DNA of 11,161 nucleotides from Bacilli bacterium. GTDB taxonomy: Bacteria; Bacillota_I; Bacilli_A; RF39; UBA660. The position numbers and the translations under genes were made by a program. The DNA lies in NCBI GenBank assembly GCA_016302505.1, contig JAEDNL010000042.1, positions 1-11,161 on the forward strand, given 5' to 3'. The stretch's first letter is position 1; every line of letters starts with the position of its first letter. The notes below the pieces were generated by a model. The model was not told the DNA's origin. It worked only from the letters and a program-made list of their open reading frames with translations, and did not search any database. Shown here one piece after another: positions 1 to 6,786 of this stretch.

Positions 1-1
1 A

Positions 2-721
2 CTTACTGATGCGATAAGTAAGAGCTTGGAAATAATTAGTGATATGACTAATTATACTTCTGTTATCTTAGGTAAAGAATCTAGTAATAATACACTGCAG
101 AAAGTTGAAGTTATACCTATTAGTGAAAAACAATTAATCGCAATTGTTATTACTAATACAGGTCATGTTGAAAATAAGAATATTATCCTAGAGGAGAATA
201 TTCCTGCGGATGAAATTGCTAAAACTACTGAGTTATTAAACAAGATGCTTATAGGGACGCCAATAGATGAAGTTCCAAGTAAATTAGAGTTTGATATTAA
301 ACCTATAATTAGAAATTATATTCAAAATTATGAGGTTGTATACAATGCATTTTACAATGCGTTATCAAACTTTGCTAGTGAAAGGGATGTTAAATTTACT
401 GGTAAAGCCAATATATTAAAACAACCGGAATTCAATACAGTTGATGATGTTAAAAACATTATAAGTAAATTTGAAAGTAAAGATATGGTGAGTAAAATTG
501 AAGAAAGTGATGATGAGGTTAAGGTATATATTGGTAGCGAAAGTGAGATTGATGATAACGTCACAATAGTTAAAACAAAATATAATGCTGGTGGTAGGGA
601 AGGTACTATCGCAGTTATTGGTCCTAAAAGAATGGAATATGAAAGAGTTGTCAATATGCTTGAATATTTAAAGAAAAATATTGAGAGCAAAGGAAAGGAA
701 GATGAACTTGAAAAAGAATAA
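2..721 (+). CDS. hrcA: Heat-inducible transcription repressor HrcA, 5'-truncated by window edge
   Basis: HrcA represses class I heat-shock operons by binding the CIRCE inverted repeat, and its activity is kept up by GroEL in the species studied. The reading frame is open from base 2, giving 239 residues against about 340 for a full protein, so roughly 100 N-terminal residues (the winged-helix DNA-binding domain) lie before the window. An in-frame TTG at 26 is not a believable start because homology runs through it. Visible hallmarks are the segment around 'TNYTSVILG' and the C-terminal 'GGREGTIAVIGPKRMEYERV', which matches the conserved HrcA end (GxIGxIGPxRMxY). It is the first gene of the chaperone cluster and overlaps grpE by 20 nt. 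CIRCE would lie upstream, outside the window; none was found inside. Identification rests on these motifs plus the grpE-dnaK context. Confidence 0.93.
   Translation, partial: LTDAISKSLEIISDMTNYTSVILGKESSNNTLQKVEVIPISEKQLIAIVITNTGHVENKNIILEENIPADEIAKTTELLNKMLIGTPIDEVPSKLEFDIKPIIRNYIQNYEVVYNAFYNALSNFASERDVKFTGKANILKQPEFNTVDDVKNIISKFESKDMVSKIEESDDEVKVYIGSESEIDDNVTIVKTKYNAGGREGTIAVIGPKRMEYERVVNMLEYLKKNIESKGKEDELEKE
689..699 (+). promoter_or_regulatory. Ribosome binding site deciding the grpE start
   Basis: AAAGGA at 689-694 lies 7 nt before the ATG at 702, with a second AAAGGA-like copy at 694-699. It lies inside the end of hrcA. This favours ATG 702 over the in-frame TTG at 681, which has no comparable purine-rich site before it. 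Confidence 0.75.
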
Positions 722-1412
722 TAAAAATAAAAATAAAACTAAAGATGAATTAAATAAATCATGTAATTGTAGCGATGAGTGTGAATGTGGCTGCAACGAA
801 GGAAAAGAATGTACATGTCATGATGAAAATTGTGGATGTACTGAAGATAATTGCAATTGTGAAAATGAAAACAATTGCGATGATTGTGGAAGTGAAGAAG
901 AATCTTCATGTTCAGGATCATGCAGTGGATGCTCTGGATGTGGAAGCATGGACTCAGATACAATGATTCAAATTCTTGGAAGTAGAAATCAAGAACTTGA
1001 GGAAAAATATATGAGACTTCAAGCTGAATTTTTAAATTTCAAGACTAGAACTCAAGGTGAAATAAGTAGAATGCTTCAATATGAAGGAGAAGATTTTATA
1101 AAAGAAATCTTAACGATTAAAGATAATTTAGAAAGAGCTGTTATGATGGATGATAATGACTTAACAGATGATGTTAGTAAGTTCTTGAGTGGTATTAAAA
1201 TGATACTTGGAAATTTAACATCTGTTCTTGATAAATTTGAAGTTAAAGAAATAGATTGTCTAGGACTTGAATTTAATCCTAATGTTGCCGAGGCTGTGTT
1301 AACTGATCAAGATGAAACTAAACCAACTAATGTAGTTTTAGAAGTATTAACAAAGGGATATAAATACAAAGATAAAGTTATTAGACATGCTATGGTTAAA
1401 GTAAATAAATAA
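702..1412 (+). CDS. grpE: Nucleotide exchange factor GrpE with a cysteine-rich N-terminal tail
   Basis: GrpE is the cytoplasmic co-chaperone that releases ADP from DnaK. The product from ATG 702 is 236 residues. Residues 1-19 are Lys/Asn-rich. Residues 21-80 form a low-complexity Cys/Asp/Glu/Asn tail holding 17 cysteines, mostly as CxC pairs (21/23, 27/29/31, 37/39, 44/46, 51/53), then 59/62 and 70/74/77/80. The usual GrpE fold follows: a long dimerisation helix from about residue 88 (with 'LQAEFLNFKTRTQGE' and 'IKDNLERAV') and a C-terminal beta domain ('GLEFNPNVAEAV', then 'GYKYKDKVIRHAMVKV'). The common 'PNxHEA' histidine is Ala here. Only one cysteine (186) lies outside the tail. The tail replaces the acidic disordered N terminus usual in GrpE; metal or redox binding by it is inference. 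The gene overlaps hrcA and precedes dnaK by 21 nt, so the three are almost certainly co-transcribed. Confidence 0.95.
   Translation: MNLKKNNKNKNKTKDELNKSCNCSDECECGCNEGKECTCHDENCGCTEDNCNCENENNCDDCGSEEESSCSGSCSGCSGCGSMDSDTMIQILGSRNQELEEKYMRLQAEFLNFKTRTQGEISRMLQYEGEDFIKEILTIKDNLERAVMMDDNDLTDDVSKFLSGIKMILGNLTSVLDKFEVKEIDCLGLEFNPNVAEAVLTDQDETKPTNVVLEVLTKGYKYKDKVIRHAMVKVNK
810..872 (+). repeat. Three imperfect 21-nt tandem repeats encoding C-x-C-x-x-[DE]-N heptapeptides in grpE
   Basis: Residues 37-57 of GrpE read as three consecutive 7-residue units, CTCHDEN, CGCTEDN and CNCENEN, each coded by 21 nt. The units differ in most third positions and in variable codons, so this is an aged or selected repeat rather than a fresh duplication. 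It forms the core of the cysteine-rich tail. Confidence 0.75.
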
Positions 1413-1433
1413 TAAGTAAAGGAGAGATTAAAT

Positions 1434-3266
1434 ATGGCAAAAGTAAATAAAGTTATAGGTATAGATTTAGGTACAACTAACAGTTGTGTGGCTGTATTAG
1501 AAGGTGGAGAACCAAAGGTTATTCCAAATGCTGAGGGTAATAGAACTACTCCTTCAGTAGTAAGTTTTAAAAATGGAGAGGTTAGAGTTGGAGATGTAGC
1601 TAAAAGAGAAGCTCAAACTTCTACAAATGTAATTAGTTCTATTAAAAGATTAATGGGTACTAAAGAAAAGGTTGAAGCTGAGGGTAAAAAATATACTCCA
1701 GAAGAAATCAGTGCTAAAATCTTAATGAATTTAAAAGAAACAGCTGAGAGTTATTTGGGTGGAGAAGTATCAAGAGCTGTTATTACAGTTCCAGCATACT
1801 TTAATGATGCTCAAAGACAAGCTACTAAGAACGCAGGTAAAATTGCTGGTTTAGAAGTTGAAAGAATTATTAATGAACCAACAGCAGCAGCACTTGCTTA
1901 TGGTCTTGATAAACAAGAAAATGCTCACACAGTACTTGTATATGATCTTGGTGGTGGTACATTTGATGTTTCAATTTTAGAATTAGGTGATGGTGTATTT
2001 GAAGTTAAAGCAACTAGTGGTAATAATCACTTAGGTGGAGATGACTTTGATAATGCTATTATAGATTATATAGTTAAAGAATTTAAAAAAGACAATGGAG
2101 TAGATTTATCTAAAGATAAACTTGCTATGCAAAGACTTAAAGAAGGCGCTGAAAAAGCTAAGAAAGATCTTAGTGGAGTTAAGACTACTCAAATTAGTTT
2201 ACCATTTATAACTCAAGGTGAATCAGGTCCATTGCATGTTGATATGACTCTTACAAGAGCTAAGTTTGAAGAGTTAATTAGTGATTTAGTTGAATCAACA
2301 AGAAAACCAGTTAGAGATGCATTAAAAGAAGCTAAATTAAAGAAAGAAGATATTGATAAAGTATTACTTGTTGGTGGTTCTACAAGAATCCCATGTGTTC
2401 AAGACTTAGTTAAAGAAGAATTAGGAAAAGAACCAAGTAAGGAAGTTAACCCAGATGAAGTAGTTGCTATGGGTGCTGCTATTCAAGGTGGAGTTTTAAC
2501 TGGAGAAGTTAATGATTTAGTACTATTAGATGTTACACCTCTATCATTAGGTATTGAAACATTAGGAAACGTTATGACTGTATTGATTCCAAGAAATACA
2601 ACTATTCCAACAACTAAGAGTCAAGTATTTAGTACTGCTGCTGATAATCAACCAGCTGTAGATATTCATATATTACAAGGTGAAAGACCAATGGCTGCAG
2701 ATAACAAGACATTAGGACACTTCCAATTAACTAACATACCACCAGCTCCAAGAGGAGTACCACAAATCGAAGTATCATTCGATATTGATGCAAATGGTAT
2801 TGTTAATGTTAAAGCTAAAGATTTAGGAACTAATAAAGAACAAGCAATTACTATTACATCATCATCTAACTTAACTGATGAAGAAATAGATAAGATGGTG
2901 AAAGAAGCAGAAGCTAATAAAGAAGCAGATGCTAAGAGAAAAGAAGAAGCTGAAATAAGAAATGATGCTGAACAAATGGTATTTGGTGCTGAAAAAGCTC
3001 TTAAAGACTTTGGTGATAAAGTAAAAGATGATGAAAAATCTAAAGTAGAAGATGCTGTTAAAAAAGTAAAAGATGCTTTAGAGAAGGATGATACTGATGA
3101 AATTAAATCAACTAGTGAAGAATTATCTAAAGTAGTTATGGAATTATCTAGTAGAGTATACCAAGAACAAGCTAAAGAGTCTCAAGCTCAAGCCGAGAAT
3201 GCTTCTAATGAATCATCAACTGAAACTGATAGTAAAGTAAAAGATGCTGAATTTGAAGAAAAATAA
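1434..3266 (+). CDS. dnaK: Molecular chaperone DnaK (Hsp70)
   Basis: ATP-dependent Hsp70 that binds exposed hydrophobic segments of client proteins, cycling with DnaJ and GrpE in the cytoplasm. It is 610 residues, normal for Bacillota. The nucleotide-binding domain shows 'GIDLGTTNS' at 9-17, 'YDLGGGTFD' at 170-178 and 'GGSTRIP' at 314-320. The interdomain linker and start of the substrate domain are at about 361-369 ('LVLLDVTPL'). An alpha-helical lid follows from about 480, and the C terminus ends in the common EF-containing acidic tail ('DAEFEEK'). The region after 'KRLMG' is short, as in Gram-positive DnaK. The start is supported by AAAGGAGAG at 1418-1426, 7 nt before the ATG. By eye this is the least AT-rich gene in the window, in keeping with high expression. 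No key residue looks missing. Confidence 0.98.
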   Translation: MAKVNKVIGIDLGTTNSCVAVLEGGEPKVIPNAEGNRTTPSVVSFKNGEVRVGDVAKREAQTSTNVISSIKRLMGTKEKVEAEGKKYTPEEISAKILMNLKETAESYLGGEVSRAVITVPAYFNDAQRQATKNAGKIAGLEVERIINEPTAAALAYGLDKQENAHTVLVYDLGGGTFDVSILELGDGVFEVKATSGNNHLGGDDFDNAIIDYIVKEFKKDNGVDLSKDKLAMQRLKEGAEKAKKDLSGVKTTQISLPFITQGESGPLHVDMTLTRAKFEELISDLVESTRKPVRDALKEAKLKKEDIDKVLLVGGSTRIPCVQDLVKEELGKEPSKEVNPDEVVAMGAAIQGGVLTGEVNDLVLLDVTPLSLGIETLGNVMTVLIPRNTTIPTTKSQVFSTAADNQPAVDIHILQGERPMAADNKTLGHFQLTNIPPAPRGVPQIEVSFDIDANGIVNVKAKDLGTNKEQAITITSSSNLTDEEIDKMVKEAEANKEADAKRKEEAEIRNDAEQMVFGAEKALKDFGDKVKDDEKSKVEDAVKKVKDALEKDDTDEIKSTSEELSKVVMELSSRVYQEQAKESQAQAENASNESSTETDSKVKDAEFEEK

Positions 3267-3276
3267 TTAAATATAT

Positions 3277-3308
3277 AGGGCTCTAAATTGAGCCCTTAAT
3301 TATTATAA
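3277..3308 (+). terminator. Hairpin after dnaK, probable weak or partial terminator
   Basis: A 7-bp stem (AGGGCTC at 3277-3283 with GAGCCCT at 3290-3296) closes a 6-nt loop 10 nt after the dnaK stop. The following tract, TTAATTATTAT, is T-rich but interrupted, so termination may be incomplete and allow some read-through into pepF-dnaJ. A stem of this kind could also protect the hrcA-grpE-dnaK mRNA end. No convincing promoter is seen before pepF. Confidence 0.65.
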
Positions 3309-3336
3309 AATCAAAATAAAATGATAATGAGGTACT

Positions 3337-5112
3337 ATGGAAAAATATAATTGGGATTTAACTAAGATATTTAAAGATGAAAAAGAATATTTAGATACTT
3401 TAAATACAATAAAAAATAATATAAAAGAAATTATTAATTATAAGGGAAAAATATTATCAAATAGCGATAATTTATTTTCATTATTAGAACTTGATAGTGA
3501 AACTGATAAGTTAATAACTAAAGTATATGTATATTCTTATCTTTCATATTATAGTAATACTGCTAATAGTAAATATCAAGAATATAAAGAACAAGCAAAT
3601 GATATATATAATTCTTATGCTAGTTGTACTAGTTTTATAACACCTGAGATACAAAGTGTTAGTTTAGATGAAATTAATAAAATGATTGATAGTGATAATA
3701 GATTATTAAAATATAGATTTATGATTTTAGAAATATTTAGATTAAAAAAACATATATTGAGTGAAAAAGAAGAATCATTAATTAAAAATATTTCTTCAGT
3801 ATTAAATACTTCTGATGAAGCATATACAGCTCTTAATAATACTGATATTGTTTTATCTAATATAAAAGATGAAAATAATAATAGTGTTAAATTAACAGCT
3901 AGCAATTATTCTAAATATATTAAATCATCTAATGAAAGAGTAAGAAAAGATGCATTTGATTCTATGATTAGTTTTTATAAAAATCATATCAATACTATTA
4001 GTCAATTATATATTGGTTCTGTTAAAAAAGATTGTAAAATAAGTGAAATAAGAAAATATAACAGTACTCTTGAAGCTGGATTATATGGAGATAATATCTC
4101 TACTAATTTATATAATACATTAATTAAAGTTACTGATAATAATCTTAATTTAATTAAAGAATATTATGATATTAAATCCAGAGTATTAAAAAGAAAATTA
4201 CATATGTATGATACATATTATAATATAGCTTCTTGTGATGAAAAAAATATTTCATATGAAGAAGGTGTGGAACTTTCTAATAAAGCACTAGAAGTATTAG
4301 GTAGTGATTATATTGATAAATTTAATTATTTAATCAATAATAATTGTGTAGATGTATATCCTAAAGATAATAAGAGAAGTGGTGCTTATGAATGGGGCTG
4401 TTATGAATGTAATCCATATGTATCATTAAATTATGAAAATAATGTTGATTCAGTGAGTACACTTATTCATGAAATGGGTCATGCGATGCATACATATTAT
4501 TCTAATAAAAATCAGGAGTATATATATGCTAATTATCCTATCTTTTTAGCAGAAATCGCATCAACTGTAAATGAAATATTATTATCAGAGTATATGTTTA
4601 ATAACACAAATAATATTGATGATAAAATATATTATTTAGTTGAATTTTTAGATAAATTTAAAGCAACTGTATATAGACAAGTAATGTTTGCTGAATTTGA
4701 AAGCATTATACATGATAAGTGTGATAAAAACGAACCATTAACTAAAGAAATACTATGTGATACATATTATAAACTTAATGTTAAACATTTTAGTCCTAGT
4801 GTAATAGTTGATGATGATATTAAATATGAATGGGCAAGAATACCTCATTTTTATAATTCATTTTATGTTTATAAATATGCGACTGGTTTTATAAGTGCAT
4901 TAGTAATTGCAGAAAAACTTATAAATAAAGAACCAGGTTTTAAAGAAAAATATATAGAATTTTTAAGTAGTGGTAGTAGTGATTATCCTCTTGAATTACT
5001 TAAAAAGTTAGGAATAGATTTAACTTTAGAGAGTACTATTAATGATGGATTTAAAGTATTTGAAGATAAAGTAAATTTACTTAAAAAATATATGGATGAA
5101 AAAGGTGTATAA
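3337..5112 (+). CDS. pepF: M3-family oligoendopeptidase (PepF type zinc peptidase)
   Basis: Cytoplasmic zinc metallopeptidase predicted to cut short peptides, as do oligoendopeptidase F and relatives. The 591 residues match the usual length of about 600. The thermolysin-like motif HEMGH lies at 378-382 (His378 and His382 as zinc ligands, Glu379 catalytic), followed by Glu406 in 'FLAEIAS' as the probable third ligand. The family's C-terminal active-site block is present at 499-517 ('WARIPHFYNSFYVYKYATG'), with His504 and nearby tyrosines that may stabilise the transition state. There is no signal peptide. The start uses GAGGT at 3329-3333 with only a 3-nt gap to ATG. It lies between dnaK and dnaJ and stops 2 nt before dnaJ, so it is translated on the dnaJ message. 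It is visibly more AT-rich than dnaK. Family assignment is firm; exact substrate is unknown. Confidence 0.92.
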   Translation: MEKYNWDLTKIFKDEKEYLDTLNTIKNNIKEIINYKGKILSNSDNLFSLLELDSETDKLITKVYVYSYLSYYSNTANSKYQEYKEQANDIYNSYASCTSFITPEIQSVSLDEINKMIDSDNRLLKYRFMILEIFRLKKHILSEKEESLIKNISSVLNTSDEAYTALNNTDIVLSNIKDENNNSVKLTASNYSKYIKSSNERVRKDAFDSMISFYKNHINTISQLYIGSVKKDCKISEIRKYNSTLEAGLYGDNISTNLYNTLIKVTDNNLNLIKEYYDIKSRVLKRKLHMYDTYYNIASCDEKNISYEEGVELSNKALEVLGSDYIDKFNYLINNNCVDVYPKDNKRSGAYEWGCYECNPYVSLNYENNVDSVSTLIHEMGHAMHTYYSNKNQEYIYANYPIFLAEIASTVNEILLSEYMFNNTNNIDDKIYYLVEFLDKFKATVYRQVMFAEFESIIHDKCDKNEPLTKEILCDTYYKLNVKHFSPSVIVDDDIKYEWARIPHFYNSFYVYKYATGFISALVIAEKLINKEPGFKEKYIEFLSSGSSDYPLELLKKLGIDLTLESTINDGFKVFEDKVNLLKKYMDEKGV

Positions 5113-5114
5113 AT

Positions 5115-6245
5115 ATGGCAAAGAGAGATTATTATGAAGTTTTAGGTGTTTCAAAAGATGCAACTGAAGCTGAAATCAAATCAGCATTTAGAAAAAAAGC
5201 AAAAGAATTTCACCCTGATTTAAATAAGAGTCCTGATGCTCCTGAAAAATTTAAAGAAGCACAAGAGGCATATGCTTGTCTTTCTGATAAAAATAATCGT
5301 GCTAAATATGATCAATATGGCCATGCAGCATTTGAAAATTCATATGGAAATGCTGGTGGAGGAGCTTCTTATGGTGGAAACCCATTTGGAAACTTTGATT
5401 TTGGTGATATATTTGATGATTTATTTTCAGGTGGATTCGGTGGCACATTTAGTTCATTCGGTGGAAATTCGAGAACTAGAAGTAGAAAAGGTGCAGATAC
5501 ATTATATGGTATGAAAATAGATTTTATGGAAGCTGTGGATGGATGCAAAAAAGATGTTGATTTAGAATACTATGAAACATGTGATGACTGTGGCGGTAAA
5601 GGTGGCCATGGTGAAGAAGTATGTAGTGAATGTAACGGTAGAGGTACAGTTATTAAACAAGCTCAAACAATTTTTGGTGTAGTTCAAACTAAAGCTACAT
5701 GTAGTGAATGTAACGGTAGTGGTAAATCATTTAAAAGAACTTGTTCTACTTGTAGAGGAAATGGTAAAATTAAAGTGCATAAAACAATTACTATAGATAT
5801 ACCTGCTGGCATTGATGATGGTGAACAATTAAGACTTAGTGGTAAGGGAGAAGCTGGCATAAATGGTGGACCTAATGGTGACTTATATATTGAGATTAAA
5901 GTTTTACCTCACGAATTATATAAAAGAGATGGAAATGATATATATATAGATTTACCGGTTACTATAACTGATTTATGTTTAGGATGTAAAAAGACTATTA
6001 AAACAGTAGATGGTTATGTTGACCTAAAAATAAAAGAAGGCAGTCAACCAGGTGATACATTAAGAATAAAAGGAAAAGGTATTAATAGTGAAGACTCTTG
6101 GAAAAAGGGAGATTTCTATTGTGTACTTAAATTAATAATACCTACAAACTTATCAAGAAAGCAAAGAAATTTATTAGATGATTTATCAGAAACTGGACTT
6201 GATGATGATATAGCATTTAAAAAATTTAATAAACTTAATAAATAA
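5115..6245 (+). CDS. dnaJ: Chaperone protein DnaJ (type I Hsp40)
   Basis: DnaJ binds non-native proteins and stimulates DnaK ATPase. The 376-residue product has the complete type I layout. The J domain is at 1-70 with the HPD motif at 33-35. A Gly/Phe-rich segment at about 75-118 includes 'DIFDDLFSGGFGG'. The zinc region has four CxxCxGxG-type repeats at 156, 170, 196 and 210. The C-terminal substrate and dimerisation domains follow from about 220. All eight zinc cysteines are present. The ATG at 5115 follows the pepF stop by 2 nt and uses AAAGGTG inside the last pepF codons, so translation is probably coupled. The second and third zinc motifs are coded by an exact 21-nt direct repeat. A strong terminator overlaps the stop codon, making dnaJ the last gene of the cluster. 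Confidence 0.98.
   Translation: MAKRDYYEVLGVSKDATEAEIKSAFRKKAKEFHPDLNKSPDAPEKFKEAQEAYACLSDKNNRAKYDQYGHAAFENSYGNAGGGASYGGNPFGNFDFGDIFDDLFSGGFGGTFSSFGGNSRTRSRKGADTLYGMKIDFMEAVDGCKKDVDLEYYETCDDCGGKGGHGEEVCSECNGRGTVIKQAQTIFGVVQTKATCSECNGSGKSFKRTCSTCRGNGKIKVHKTITIDIPAGIDDGEQLRLSGKGEAGINGGPNGDLYIEIKVLPHELYKRDGNDIYIDLPVTITDLCLGCKKTIKTVDGYVDLKIKEGSQPGDTLRIKGKGINSEDSWKKGDFYCVLKLIIPTNLSRKQRNLLDDLSETGLDDDIAFKKFNKLNK
5621..5719 (+). repeat. Exact 21-nt direct repeat inside the dnaJ zinc region
   Basis: Bases 5621-5641 and 5699-5719 are identical over 21 nt and encode the CSECNG block of the second and third zinc motifs. The offset is 78 nt (26 codons), so recombination between copies would delete or duplicate 26 residues in frame. 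The similarity comes from the ancient CxxCxGxG repeat, but identity at the DNA level, including third positions, is more than the protein requires. Confidence 0.9.
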
Positions 6246-6267
6246 CTTTTAAAAGTTATTTTTTCTT
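6240..6267 (+). terminator. Rho-independent terminator of the chaperone cluster, overlapping the dnaJ stop
   Basis: Bases 6240-6261 are a perfect 22-nt palindrome (AATAACTT arms around a TTAA centre), running straight into six T, then CTT. The dnaJ TAA stop is part of the left arm. The stem is AT-rich but long, and the T tract is strong. Confidence 0.85.
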
Positions 6268-6275
6268 GATATAAT
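6267..6275 (+). promoter_or_regulatory. Extended -10 promoter for the GreA-like gene
   Basis: TGATATAAT provides a TGn extension plus a consensus -10 (TATAAT at 6270-6275). No good -35 hexamer lies 16-18 nt upstream, where the dnaJ terminator sits; extended -10 promoters often do without one. Transcription would start near 6282, giving a leader of only about 16 nt that is largely the ribosome binding site. Confidence 0.7.
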
Positions 6276-6297
6276 ATCCATACAGGGAAGGTGTTTT

Positions 6298-6759
6298 ATG
6301 AAAGAAAAAATTTATATGACTCAAGAAGATTATGATAAATATATTTTAGAGTTAAATACTATGAGAAAAGAACTTGAAGGAAAATTACACAATTTATCTA
6401 AAATAGAAATGCTTAGTGGAGAGAGTTTCTATACATTAACTATTAATATAAAACATAAAATCGAGGAATTAAGAAGAATAGTTATAAAAGAAAAATTAGA
6501 AGAAGATATTGTTAATCTAAATGATATTGTAACTGTCGATATGATATATCCTGATAGTGAAGAGACTGTAACATTTGAACTAGTAGCAGGTATGCCGGAT
6601 TTAAATTCTAGTATTATGAAAATCTCTATAGATAGTCCACTTGGAAAAGAAGTTTATCAACAAAAAATAGGAGATGAACTATCATTTGTATCTAATGGTG
6701 AGAAAGTAAGATTAAGAATAGTAAATAAAGTTAAACCTCAAACATTAAAATTAGACTAG
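6298..6759 (+). CDS. GreA/GreB-family transcript cleavage factor-like protein, divergent
   Basis: Related to Gre factors, which insert a coiled coil into the RNA polymerase secondary channel and stimulate cleavage of backtracked RNA. The 153-residue length is close to GreA (about 158). Residues 1-75 are a predicted helical hairpin opening with 'MTQEDYDKY'. Residues 85-153 are the FKBP-like domain with the signature 'DSPLGKEVYQQKIGDELSF' at 112-130. The hairpin tip, where GreA carries the catalytic 'GDLSENAEY' block, reads 'EMLSGESFY' at 37-45. By simple alignment Asp is Met and Glu is Gly, so RNA cleavage activity is doubtful, although Glu37 and Glu42 lie nearby. It may be a Gfh1-like or other channel regulator instead. 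ATG 6298 follows GGGAAGGTG (6285-6293). It is transcribed alone between two terminators. The family is clear; the exact role is not. Confidence 0.8.
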   Translation: MKEKIYMTQEDYDKYILELNTMRKELEGKLHNLSKIEMLSGESFYTLTINIKHKIEELRRIVIKEKLEEDIVNLNDIVTVDMIYPDSEETVTFELVAGMPDLNSSIMKISIDSPLGKEVYQQKIGDELSFVSNGEKVRLRIVNKVKPQTLKLD

Positions 6760-6772
6760 AAATAGTCTTTTT
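6753..6772 (+). terminator. Rho-independent terminator after the GreA-like gene
   Basis: AGACTA (6753-6758), a GAAA tetraloop and TAGTCT (6763-6768) form a perfect 6-bp stem whose 3' end merges into five T (6768-6772). The stop codon TAG lies across the stem and loop. Confidence 0.85.
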
Positions 6773-6786
6773 AAATTGTGTTTTTA

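Noticed and set aside
26..28. TTG as a start for hrcA
   Set aside because: Homology and an open frame extend upstream to the window edge, so the gene is truncated by the window, not started here.
352..690. 112-codon open frame on the minus strand across hrcA
   Set aside because: It is antisense to a conserved coding region, is made of Leu/Ser/Ile runs expected from reversing Lys/Asp/Asn-rich codons, and has no recognisable domain.
739..963. His/Asn-rich minus-strand frame and a + strand alternative frame at 775-966 over the GrpE cysteine tail
   Set aside because: Both are shadows of the repetitive grpE codons. The grpE frame continues without a break into the conserved GrpE domain.
3322..3330. 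TGATAATGA before pepF as another extended -10
   Set aside because: The hexamer TAATGA is a poor -10, and it overlaps the ribosome binding site, leaving almost no leader.
3267..3336. Search for a CIRCE operator before pepF, and elsewhere in the window
   Set aside because: No TTAGCACTC/GAGTGCTAA inverted repeat was found. The expected site before hrcA is outside the window.
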